Source: an uncultured Armatimonadota bacterium
GTDB lineage: Bacteria; Armatimonadota; Fimbriimonadia; Fimbriimonadales; Fimbriimonadaceae
Direction of reading: 5' to 3'
Assembly: GCA_903833215.1 (NCBI GenBank)
Contig: CAILEM010000061.1
Location: forward strand, 21,634-85,633
DNA: 64,000 nt
Below the pieces are notes generated by a model. It did not search any database. It had not been told where the DNA came from and saw only the letters and a list, made by a program, of their open reading frames with translations. Made by a program: the position numbers and the translations under genes. Shown piece by piece: positions 16,971 to 24,605 of this stretch. Each line of letters starts with the position of its first letter. Position 1 is the first letter of the stretch.

Positions 16971-18275
16971 ATGACTAACACCAGGAATAGCGTTGTTTCG
17001 GCGGCAGGCGTGATTGCGTCAGTAGCCGTAATTGTAGTTGGGTTGCTGGCCAGGGAGCGCGCCGATCTTGGCGTGGTCAAGCCAACGGCAACGGTTGCCT
17101 CCATCGACCGACTTTTGGCATCGCGAACGGACGACCTCAATGTTCCTGCTGGCGATTACTTCTACGAGCTCAGTCAAAAACTCAAAGAGCAGTACGTCGA
17201 GCCAGTGACCGATGAGCAGAAGCTTGCATCAGGTGCGGTTCGCGGGATGATCTCAAGCTTGCGGGATCCTCAGTCGCTTTACATGGATAAAACTCAGTTC
17301 AGCGCGTTCATCAACGCGAGAGAAGGCAAGTTTGAGGGTATCGGGGCTGACTTCGCACTTGTCACAGGACCGAAGAGCACACAGGCTGAAGCTATCCAGG
17401 AAACTCCCGGCGCTGACTCATCACCGGAAGATACGATGGCAACCGTCCGCGATATCCCTCGGCTTCAAGTAGTGAGTGTGGTTCCGGGTGGTCCGGCTGA
17501 CAAAGCTGGAGTACAAATTGGTGATACCGTCTATTCAGTGGATGGTCACTGGGTTGTAAATAGCGACCTTGTTCGAAAATTCCGAGCAGCCCAAAAAGCA
17601 TTCCTCGCCAAGAACATGAAGCTCTCAGAGTTAAACGTCCTTAGGAATGAGATTCGAGCTAAAGCAGACCATGCGATATTGCCGTTGAAGGCTAAAGATA
17701 TGCTATTCATGGGCAAATCTGGAGTTGTTTCGGTCGTCTGGGACCGTGCTGGAACTCAGCGAACGACAAAGATCGGAAAGGCACCTTCTACCTTGCCTGC
17801 ATTTGGCGTTCGCGATGGTCAGATCACTTTGCCTTTCATCCCAAGCAGCGTTCAACCTCTGAAGCATGAGATTGCCGGTAAGGCAGCCGTCACGATTGAC
17901 CTTCGAAACAACACGATGGGTGACCTTGCAACGATGAAGCAGTGTTTGGAAATCATCGCTCCGAAAGGCCAGTACGGCACGTTCAATACGTATCGGCATG
18001 AAAGTCCGACCTCACTTGTAGTGAAGAACGGGAATCCAAGTCCACCCAAGATCACCCTCATTACGGATAAGAGCACACGTGGTGTTGCGGAGATGTTTGC
18101 TCTTGCTCTGTCTTCAAGAGGAGTCGCTCGACTCTCCGGTTCTGAGACAGGCGGTGACCGAGACAATCGCACGATTGTTCGGCTTCCAGACGGCTCAGGC
18201 TACACGATCGTCACTTCGGTCTACAAACCGACTCTCGGTACGACTACGACGGCTCACAAGGGAGGTGCCAAATGA
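16971..18275 (+). CDS. S41-family pseudoprotease, membrane-anchored, with PDZ
   Basis: 434 residues. An N-terminal hydrophobic anchor (about 10-27) is followed by the N-terminal helical region of C-terminal processing proteases, a PDZ domain (about 165-200, 'VVSVVPGGPADKAGVQIGD') and the S41 domain (280-430). The catalytic positions are changed: the Ser of the SASAAE motif aligns with Gly371 (KSTRGVAEMF), and the Lys of SYGKxS aligns with Gly395 (ETGGDRD). So it lacks the nucleophile and the general base. Its 3' end overlaps the start of the intact S41 protease gene by an ATGA, suggesting stoichiometric co-synthesis and a role as partner or adaptor of that protease. Confidence 0.82.
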   Translation: MTNTRNSVVSAAGVIASVAVIVVGLLARERADLGVVKPTATVASIDRLLASRTDDLNVPAGDYFYELSQKLKEQYVEPVTDEQKLASGAVRGMISSLRDPQSLYMDKTQFSAFINAREGKFEGIGADFALVTGPKSTQAEAIQETPGADSSPEDTMATVRDIPRLQVVSVVPGGPADKAGVQIGDTVYSVDGHWVVNSDLVRKFRAAQKAFLAKNMKLSELNVLRNEIRAKADHAILPLKAKDMLFMGKSGVVSVVWDRAGTQRTTKIGKAPSTLPAFGVRDGQITLPFIPSSVQPLKHEIAGKAAVTIDLRNNTMGDLATMKQCLEIIAPKGQYGTFNTYRHESPTSLVVKNGNPSPPKITLITDKSTRGVAEMFALALSSRGVARLSGSETGGDRDNRTIVRLPDGSGYTIVTSVYKPTLGTTTTAHKGGAK

Positions 18276-19552
18276 AGACCGCTGCTAAAATTTTGTCCTT
18301 CTTCGGCCTTTTGGTGTTGTGCTTCCTCTTTGGGTTTAGTTGGCAAGACATCCAGAAGGGCAAAGTACCTTCCGTACGAACAATGGGATCGCTATTTGGC
18401 GTCAAGTCGGGCGCGGCGGCAACTCCTGAAGTCGAGTTTCAGCATGCCTACAGCGAAATCCTGACGGACTACATCAAGCCTGTCAATAAATCAGATCTCA
18501 AGTATGCGGGGATGGAGGGCCTCATGGCCTCGCTCGGCGACCCCCACACGATGTTTATGCGTCCGAAGCTTGCTGAAGCGTTTAACGATGAAACGCGCGC
18601 AAACTTCGGCGGAGTTGGTGCTCGTCTTGGCCAAGACTCGATGGGTGCGAAGATCGTGGTTGTGTTTGAAGACGGTCCTGCGTATGCAGCCGGCATCCGT
18701 TCAGGAAACATCATCACGGGCGTCGATGGTAAGTCGGTCGCCGGAAAGGTCGTAGATGATATCGTCGGGATGGTCAAAGGCAAAGAAGGCACCATCGTGA
18801 AACTCACGGTGATTCAAAGCGACAAGCCGAAACCAGTGGTTATTACTGTCAAGCGTGCCCGGATTATCGCTCCGACAGTTGATTCGAAGTACCTTGCCAA
18901 TCACCAGGTTGGCTATATGTCGATTTCGTCCTTCTCCGAGCCCACTGCTGCCCAGTTTGATAAGGAACTGTCGAAGCTGGAAGATCACCAGATCAAGGGT
19001 CTGGTCATCGACTTGAGGGAAAATCCAGGCGGCCTACTCGAGACGGCGGTTGATATGCTGAGCCGATTCTTTGAGAACAAGCTCGTCGTGAAGATGAAGT
19101 TTCGTGATGGCCACGAGGAGTCGGCAAAGACCTACCCTGGAGTGATCCACGAGTTCAATTATCCGATCGCAGTGCTCATGAATGAAGATTCTGCAAGTGC
19201 CGCAGAGATCTTTGCCGGATGTTTACGTGATTACGGCAGAGCCAAATTGGTAGGAACACATAGTTACGGAAAGGCGTCAGTGCAAAACGTTTTTCCGCTG
19301 GTCGATCGATCGAGCGCAAAGATCACCATCGCGAAGTACTTCTTGCCCGTCACTCCATTTTTTGGTCGAAAGGTCGATCCCTATGGAGCATTCCTAAGCG
19401 GTGGATTGGAGCCTGACCTCAAAGTCGAGCTTTCCACGAGCACTGAAGTCACCTTTGGCGATCCAGCAACGGACAATCAGCTACTCAAGGCGATTCAGTT
19501 GCTGAATCCAACGCCAGGATCGACGGCCGCGTTGAGCGCAAAAAAGAAATAA
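18272..19552 (+). CDS. ctpA: C-terminal processing peptidase (S41, CtpA/Prc type)
   Basis: 426 residues. An N-terminal signal anchor (about 8-22), a PDZ domain (about 110-190, 'GPAYAAGIRSGNIITGVDG') and the S41 protease domain follow. The catalytic Ser309 is in SASAAEIF and Lys334 in SYGKASVQ, both in usual places; 'VIDLRENPGGLLETAV' is the substrate-binding strand. The enzyme is a periplasmic or envelope serine protease that trims or degrades proteins at their C-termini. It begins inside the stop of the pseudoprotease gene and is followed by a strong terminator. Confidence 0.92.
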   Translation: MKTAAKILSFFGLLVLCFLFGFSWQDIQKGKVPSVRTMGSLFGVKSGAAATPEVEFQHAYSEILTDYIKPVNKSDLKYAGMEGLMASLGDPHTMFMRPKLAEAFNDETRANFGGVGARLGQDSMGAKIVVVFEDGPAYAAGIRSGNIITGVDGKSVAGKVVDDIVGMVKGKEGTIVKLTVIQSDKPKPVVITVKRARIIAPTVDSKYLANHQVGYMSISSFSEPTAAQFDKELSKLEDHQIKGLVIDLRENPGGLLETAVDMLSRFFENKLVVKMKFRDGHEESAKTYPGVIHEFNYPIAVLMNEDSASAAEIFAGCLRDYGRAKLVGTHSYGKASVQNVFPLVDRSSAKITIAKYFLPVTPFFGRKVDPYGAFLSGGLEPDLKVELSTSTEVTFGDPATDNQLLKAIQLLNPTPGSTAALSAKKK

Positions 19553-19578
19553 GCGCGCAACGGCAGGCAACTCTTGAT

Positions 19579-19620
19579 AGCCTTCACATACGTCTAGGGC
19601 GTCTTGTGAAGGCTTTTCTT
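19579..19620 (+). terminator. Rho-independent terminator after ctpA
   Basis: Ten-base perfect arms AGCCTTCACA (19579-19588) and TGTGAAGGCT (19605-19614), a 16-base loop with a small inner stem (ACG/CGT), then TTTCTT. It lies 26 bases after the ctpA stop. The following 166 bases, to 19786, hold no gene I can support. Confidence 0.85.
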
Positions 19621-19786
19621 ATAGCACTGCAGCTTTTGGGGGGAGATCGTCCGCCCAATCGGTCGTCGATGGAGTCTCGGGTGCATCTCACGCTTGCTAC
19701 ACAAGGTGGCGCGCTTGAATCTTTAGCCCTTCTTTTTGCGGTACAACGAAACGTCAAGGGTTTGGTATCTGTAGGGCAATATATTC

Positions 19787-20290
19787 GTGGGTGAATGGTA
19801 TTACATCGGACACTATGGCCAGTTGGGGCCACTAACCCGCGATCAGATAAATGAGCTGATCGCGGCGGAAGTTATTGCGCACGATACTTACGTCTGGAAG
19901 GTCGGCATGGCCGAATGGATCTATGCAGGGCGAGTCACCGAATTAGCCTCGCATTTCACCAGCTTTGCTCCGTCGATGAGTCCCCCTCCGCCGCCCGGAC
20001 CGACCGAGCTACCAAACCCAGACCGATCCTTTGGATCGGCACCTGTCTATGCGGGGTATTCAAGAACGCTTGCGCCGATTAGAAGCGATAAAAGTCGATT
20101 GATAGCAGGAATTCTGCAACTCGTTATTCCTGGTGTCGGCAGAATGTATTTGGGATACGGAGCTTATGGCGTTCTGCAGTTGTTATTCTCAACCTGCGGC
20201 GTCGGATATATCTGGTCGGTTATTGATGGCGTTATCATTCTTGCTGGCGGCGTAAAATACGATGGATACGGTCGCCGATTAGGGCAGTAA
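19787..20290 (+). CDS. GYF-like (DUF4339) plus TM2-domain membrane protein
   Basis: 167 residues from a GTG. Residues 1-50 match the bacterial GYF_2/DUF4339 module ('WYYIGHYGQLGPLTRDQINELI...VWKVGMAEWI'), a small domain thought to bind Pro-rich peptides. A Pro-rich linker (PPPPPGPTELP) follows, then a TM2-type pair of membrane helices (105-160: 'IAGILQLVIPGVGRMYLGYGAYG... WSVIDGVII'). TM2 proteins are often small inner-membrane proteins of unknown role. The linker is itself a possible ligand for a GYF domain. Confidence 0.85.
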   Translation: MGEWYYIGHYGQLGPLTRDQINELIAAEVIAHDTYVWKVGMAEWIYAGRVTELASHFTSFAPSMSPPPPPGPTELPNPDRSFGSAPVYAGYSRTLAPIRSDKSRLIAGILQLVIPGVGRMYLGYGAYGVLQLLFSTCGVGYIWSVIDGVIILAGGVKYDGYGRRLGQ

Positions 20291-20329
20291 CGCCCAGCAC
20301 CACTTTCGACGTACGTAGAACTAACGAGC

Positions 20330-20884
20330 ATGCGAATCTTTTGGAGTTTGGTTTTAGTTCTGCTATCCCTCACGATTTGTGTGGGCCAGCAATACTCCCC
20401 CAAATTGGGCGAGACTGTTCTCAAGATTGAAATTGAGGGACGTGGCAACGTTTACGTCTTGCTACACACTGCTGAAGCCCCAAAGACGACGGCTCATATC
20501 TTGTCACTGGCGAAGAGTGGTTTTTACAACAGTCAGCGCTTTCACAAAGTCGAACTGAAGCCAAAGCCGTTTCTCGTTCAAATCGGCGACCCAACCTCAA
20601 AGACGGGAGATATAGCGAATGCCGGAGCAACAGGGAGCGGCGCACGTGTCGCGTATGAGGATACAAAGTTCAAGAATGTCGTTGGAGCCGTGGGCCTGGT
20701 ACGAAATACAGACGACAGGAATTCTGGAGACTCCCAGTTCTACATGCTTCTCGACAAATCATCGTTTCTAGACGGAAACTACACCGTTTTTGGCCAGGTT
20801 GTTGTCGGCCTCGATGTGCTTAGGAAGATCCAAAAGGGCGATCGTGTCGTGGCGTTTACGGTTCTTCGTGGCCCGACACCCTAG
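20330..20884 (+). CDS. Exported cyclophilin-type peptidyl-prolyl isomerase
   Basis: 184 residues with a signal peptide (RIFWSLVLVLLSLTICVGQ). The cyclophilin core is seen as 'APKTTAHILSLAKSGFYNSQRFHKV', 'FLVQIGDPTSKTG', 'NVVGAVGLVRN', 'SGDSQFYMLL' and 'YTVFGQVVVGLDVLRKI'. The catalytic Arg (F-H-R in canonical enzymes) is replaced: the motif reads RFHKVE. The Q-x-GD and SQFY elements are intact. Acts in the periplasm or outside the membrane on proline bonds; activity may be reduced. Confidence 0.85.
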   Translation: MRIFWSLVLVLLSLTICVGQQYSPKLGETVLKIEIEGRGNVYVLLHTAEAPKTTAHILSLAKSGFYNSQRFHKVELKPKPFLVQIGDPTSKTGDIANAGATGSGARVAYEDTKFKNVVGAVGLVRNTDDRNSGDSQFYMLLDKSSFLDGNYTVFGQVVVGLDVLRKIQKGDRVVAFTVLRGPTP

Positions 20885-20912
20885 CCGAGCCTGAAATACT
20901 TGCGCGCCTTCG

Positions 20913-20919
20913 GTACACT
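20913..20919 (+). promoter_or_regulatory. Candidate -10 element for the peptide-type permease operon
   Basis: GTACACT ends 8 bases before the GTG start, so a transcript would start about two bases before the start codon, near-leaderless. The same 11-mer CGGTACACTGC appears ahead of the TPR gene at 46634. No clear -35 is seen. Confidence 0.4.
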
Positions 20920-20927
20920 GCTTTGCC

Positions 20928-21878
20928 GTGCGGCTCGTTAAGGCCATTCTTCTGAGGCTCCTCTTCGGGGCATTCAGTTTAGTATTCATTTCGTTCGTGA
21001 CTTTTGTCGCGGGCGAGTTTTCGCCTGGCGACCCTGCGACCATTCTTGGTGGCGAAAAAGCGAGCATTGAGACCGTCCAGCAGATTCGACACAATCTCGG
21101 TCTAGATCAGCCTTGGCCCACACGTTACTGTCGGTACGTGGGGCATGCCGTTCAAGGCGACTTCGGAGTGAGTTACTACAGCACCCACGAGCCAGTCAAA
21201 GACATTCTGAAACGTACGGTTCCGATGACAGTCAAATTCGCCAGTCAGGCGATTGTCTTGGCATCCGCGATTGGAATCTTTTTTGGTGCGATAGCCGCGG
21301 TATACCAGCGACGGTTCGCAGATTCCGCGATCCTCACTTTGAGCACATTAGGCGTCACTACGCCTAATTTCGTTCTAGCCCCCATTCTGGTTTACATATT
21401 TTGCCAGCGACTTGACCAATTGCCGAACAGTTGGGCGACGACGCTTGTCGCGCCTGAATTCTATTACTTCATCCTTCCTGTCACGATTTTGGCCGCACGT
21501 CCTGCAGCACTCATAACACGTTTGACGAGGGCGAGCATGATCGACACGCTTGATCAAGAGTTCATTCGCACTGCAACGGCGAAGGGTGTACCAAGAGGTC
21601 GATTACTATTCCGTCACGCCTTAAGAAATGCGATTTTGCCAGTCATCACGACGATCGGTACCAGCTTTGGATTCTTGCTCACCGGTTCATTCGTCTTGGA
21701 GCGATATTTCTTAATGCCGGGTCTCGGAAGCACTGTGATTGAGGCGATCCAGCAGATCGATATGCCGGTCGTTCAAGCAGGCGTGCTGGTTACCGGTGCG
21801 ATGTTCATTTTTCTCAATCTGATCGTCGATATTCTACTGCCGATTCTTGATCCACGGATACGGGAGTCGCAAATATGA
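20928..21878 (+). CDS. Opp/Dpp-type ABC transporter permease (DppB-like)
   Basis: 316 residues from a GTG. Six membrane segments are expected; the family hallmarks are the N-terminal 'RLLFGAFSLVFISFVTFV' helix and an extracellular loop 'SPGDPATILGG...IRHNLGLDQPWPTRYCRYVGHAVQGDFGVSY', and the EAA loop 'DTLDQEFIRTATAKGVPRGRLLFRHALRNAILPVIT' for ATPase contact. It moves oligopeptides, dipeptides or nickel. It overlaps the partner permease gene by four bases. No ATPase or binding protein is nearby, so the substrate is unknown. Confidence 0.9.
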   Translation: MRLVKAILLRLLFGAFSLVFISFVTFVAGEFSPGDPATILGGEKASIETVQQIRHNLGLDQPWPTRYCRYVGHAVQGDFGVSYYSTHEPVKDILKRTVPMTVKFASQAIVLASAIGIFFGAIAAVYQRRFADSAILTLSTLGVTTPNFVLAPILVYIFCQRLDQLPNSWATTLVAPEFYYFILPVTILAARPAALITRLTRASMIDTLDQEFIRTATAKGVPRGRLLFRHALRNAILPVITTIGTSFGFLLTGSFVLERYFLMPGLGSTVIEAIQQIDMPVVQAGVLVTGAMFIFLNLIVDILLPILDPRIRESQI

Positions 21879-22753
21879 GAGTAGGCGTGAAGCGAAAGAC
21901 AGATTTCCTGTACCTATTTGGGATGGGATTCTTGGCGTTGCTGGTGCTCTTGGCGGTGTTTGGTCCAACCGTCCGGAATGTCATGGTGAAACCGGCTGAT
22001 CAGCCGAATTTCTACAGTGTCTATGATCCAGTAGGCGTTCCTCACCTTGAACCGGGTGGAAAGTACATCTTGGGCACGGACGAGCAAGGAAGAGACGTGT
22101 TTTCGCGCCTTGCCGCAGGAGCACGCGTCTCTTTAACGGTTGGATTAATCGTCGAGGTCATAGCCCTCAGTGTCGGTGTGCTTGTTGGGGTTTTGGGAGT
22201 CTATGCGCCGAAGTGGTTCAGCATGATCCTAATGCGTTTTACGGACGGTATGTTCGCCTTCCCAGATATTCTTCTCGCGGTGCTCATTATCGGCACAATG
22301 CCGCCTCGGAAGGAAGGCGGGCTGATAGGCAAACTCCTGCCCGTCATTGTTGCGCTCTCAGTCACCTCTTGGCCGTCCATTGCGCGCTTGGTGAAGGGAC
22401 AAGTGGCAACGCTGAAGGATCGTGAGTTTGTCATTGGAGCCAAGGCATCTGGCGCTTCCACGTTTTATTTGGTCACCCGCCACATCCTTCCCCAACTCAC
22501 GGGAATCCTACTTGCCGTGAGCATGATCGATATTGCTGGAACCATCCTTGCCGAAAGTACCTTGAGCTTTCTCGGAATTGGCGTACAGCCTCCCGAAGCG
22601 AGTTGGGGCAGCATGATTAATTCCGCTCGGCAAGACATGAGTTCGCACCCAGTGGCGCTCGTGTGGCCGTGCGTGGTGTTAAGCCTTACCGTCTTCTCGC
22701 TGAATTTCGTCGGCGATGGGCTACGCGCCGCCTTTGACCCGAAAGGTAAGTAG
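21875..22753 (+). CDS. Opp/Dpp-type ABC transporter permease (DppC-like)
   Basis: 292 residues, starting inside the stop of the DppB-like gene (ATGA). Hallmarks: 'YDPVGVPHLEPGGKYILGTDEQGRDVFSRLAAGARVSL', the conserved cytoplasmic loop 'KDREFVIGAKASGASTFYLVTRHILPQL' (EAA motif) and 'AESTLSFLGIGVQPPEASWG'. It forms the second half of the permease. It is convergent with the SDR gene, 17 bases apart. ATPase subunits must be supplied from elsewhere. Confidence 0.9.
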   Translation: MRVGVKRKTDFLYLFGMGFLALLVLLAVFGPTVRNVMVKPADQPNFYSVYDPVGVPHLEPGGKYILGTDEQGRDVFSRLAAGARVSLTVGLIVEVIALSVGVLVGVLGVYAPKWFSMILMRFTDGMFAFPDILLAVLIIGTMPPRKEGGLIGKLLPVIVALSVTSWPSIARLVKGQVATLKDREFVIGAKASGASTFYLVTRHILPQLTGILLAVSMIDIAGTILAESTLSFLGIGVQPPEASWGSMINSARQDMSSHPVALVWPCVVLSLTVFSLNFVGDGLRAAFDPKGK

Positions 22754-22770
22754 AGAGAGCCGGCTTCTTC

Positions 22771-23499
22771 CTAGACTTTGAGCTTTCGGAAGAGGCCGCT
22801 GGGGAAATTCCGGATGATCGTGAAGGCAATCTTGTGTGTGAACTTGACGAAGTACTCGCCCGACTTACGGGACTTCTTCAAGATGATTTCAGCGGTCTTG
22901 GACGCGTCCATCATGCCTTTCATATGAAGGTGAGCGGTCATCTCAGTAGCGGTTGGACCGGGCTTAATCGTCACAACCCGAACACCCTTTTTGCAGAGGC
23001 GGTTGCGTAGAGCTTCCATGTAGGTGGCCAACGCTGCCTTGGTCATGTTGTAAACGGGCTGGGCGTACCTTCCGCGCTCACCAGCGACACTGCCAATGCC
23101 GACGATGGTGCCTGATTGAGTGTTCTCAAAGCGGATCGAGGCCTGGTTCAGCCAAGCGATCGCTCCGGACACGTTGACGTCCACCATCTGCTTGTCTTTG
23201 GCAAAGTCAAATTCCCGTTCCCCAACGGCGGGCATAACGCCTGCAGCATAGATGACGAGATCGAGTCCACCTAGTTGTTTCGTGATTTCTTGAAACAACG
23301 CGGGTACGGCATCGTAGTCCGTAACGTCGTGAGCAAAGGGAAGTACCTTGCCAGGAAATTCGGCCGCGAGCGCTTCAAGCCGATCAAGTCTCCGCGCGAC
23401 AGCGGCAACTTTTGTTCCATCACCTGCCAGGTGTCGAACGAGCTCTTCACCCATCCCTGATGAGGCACCGATGACGATCGCGTAACTATAGCCGTACAT
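22771..23499 (-). CDS. Short-chain dehydrogenase/reductase
   Basis: 242 residues. Classical SDR: NAD(P)-binding GASSGMGE (11-18), YAAG (about 85-88), the catalytic Ser in GIGSVAGE and YNMTK (Tyr-x3-Lys), then 'KPGPTATEM'. It is six bases downstream of the UbiA-like gene on the same strand and surely co-transcribed. In mycobacteria the analogous pathway uses DprE2, an SDR that reduces the keto-intermediate of decaprenyl-phosphoryl ribose; this protein has the ordinary SDR motif, not the GGTSEIG of DprE2, so equivalence is only suggested by gene order. Confidence 0.88.
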   Translation of the reverse strand: MYGYSYAIVIGASSGMGEELVRHLAGDGTKVAAVARRLDRLEALAAEFPGKVLPFAHDVTDYDAVPALFQEITKQLGGLDLVIYAAGVMPAVGEREFDFAKDKQMVDVNVSGAIAWLNQASIRFENTQSGTIVGIGSVAGERGRYAQPVYNMTKAALATYMEALRNRLCKKGVRVVTIKPGPTATEMTAHLHMKGMMDASKTAEIILKKSRKSGEYFVKFTHKIAFTIIRNFPSGLFRKLKV

Positions 23500-23505
23500 T
23501 TGGTT

Positions 23506-24432
23506 TCATTGCTCCAGAATCGGAATTCGAACTCCGTAGAGTGCGATGACCGCACTGACGAAGAATCCGACGACACTAAAAATGATATGGGGGTCTTTGA
23601 ACAAGACGTCCGCGGGTTCCCCTCCTTCGTCGACAGCAAAAACGAGGAAGACGTATCTCGTGATGCCGTAAAACACGAAGAGGGAGGTCAAGATGATCGC
23701 GGGGTACTTGTGAGCCGTTTTGCTATCGACTGTATAGATTGCATAGCAAATAGCTGCGCCAGCTCCAAACATGGCAACCATGGCGTCAAGCGCGGTGCGG
23801 CTATATTGGGCGAGGCTCTCTCGGGTTGCCGAGCGATCTTCGCCCTGCAGAATGAATTCATTGCGTCTCTTGGCGAAGCCGAGCATCATGGCGAGAGCGC
23901 CCGTACAATACAGGAGCCAGCCTGAAATCACCACCTGGATCGCCGCCGCTCCCAAGCACGCACGCAGGATGAATCCCACCGAAAGCGTAAACACATCTGC
24001 GACGGGAGTTCGCTTGAGTCGCCAATTGTAGAGGACCTGTATGAACAGGTAAGTCAAGACAATTGCCAGGCTCGCTTTTCCGAGAAGACTGGCTAGAAGC
24101 AGGCCGCCCACGAAGCAGGCAATTCCCAATACCGTTGCCAACGCCTTTGAAATACTGCCAGAGGCTATTGGCCGGAATCGCTTTACCGGGTGCAGTCGGT
24201 CGCGCTCAACATCGATCAAATCATTCCAAACATAGGTGCTGGAACTCAGCAGCGACATCGAAAAGAACGCCATCAATGTGGGAACAAGATATTGAGGGTG
24301 GTGGCTTGGTCCGGCAAAAAGAGGTGCAGCCAGCACGAGCAAGTTCTTAGCCCACTGCTTAACACGAAGCAGCTTAATGACACTTTTTGGGAACCCTACC
24401 GGGGACGTCGCTTGAGCTGATGGTGTGCTCAT
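23506..24432 (-). CDS. UbiA-family prenyltransferase, resembling decaprenyl-phosphate phosphoribosyltransferase
   Basis: 308 residues, about eight to nine membrane helices. The Asp-rich motif NDLIDVERDRLHPVKRFRP (70-88) and the 'FAKRRNE' second site match the subfamily that transfers phosphoribose from PRPP to decaprenyl phosphate (the Rv3806c type), which also starts with 'RVKQWAKNLLVLAAPLF'. That reaction makes the donor for arabinose or ribose units in cell envelopes. It is likely followed by the SDR. Substrate chain length and product are inferred from family similarity only. Confidence 0.82.
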   Translation of the reverse strand: MSTPSAQATSPVGFPKSVIKLLRVKQWAKNLLVLAAPLFAGPSHHPQYLVPTLMAFFSMSLLSSSTYVWNDLIDVERDRLHPVKRFRPIASGSISKALATVLGIACFVGGLLLASLLGKASLAIVLTYLFIQVLYNWRLKRTPVADVFTLSVGFILRACLGAAAIQVVISGWLLYCTGALAMMLGFAKRRNEFILQGEDRSATRESLAQYSRTALDAMVAMFGAGAAICYAIYTVDSKTAHKYPAIILTSLFVFYGITRYVFLVFAVDEGGEPADVLFKDPHIIFSVVGFFVSAVIALYGVRIPILEQ

Positions 24433-24474
24433 ATCAACCGCTCGCTAGAGTGCGAACCTACTCCCACAATATCG

Positions 24475-24481
24475 AGTATAC
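24475..24481 (-). promoter_or_regulatory. Candidate -10 element for the UbiA/SDR operon
   Basis: On the minus strand GTATACT (preceded by G) lies 42 bases before the ATG of the UbiA-like gene, in the 173-base gap between it and the neighbouring gene. Same hexamer form as other candidates in the window; no convincing -35. Confidence 0.35.
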
Positions 24482-24605
24482 CGTTGGGTTAGAAATAGCC
24501 CTTCACCCTTTGGGAGCATTCTCCCGCCTGAGGCGAACTCAATTTGACCCATCACGATAATTAACGAGATAGGCTGCCTTAAAGTGTCTGTAAGAGAACA
24601 GATAG

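Noticed and set aside
19606..19794. 62-residue frame after ctpA
   Set aside because: Its start lies inside the terminator stem, and it has no Shine-Dalgarno.
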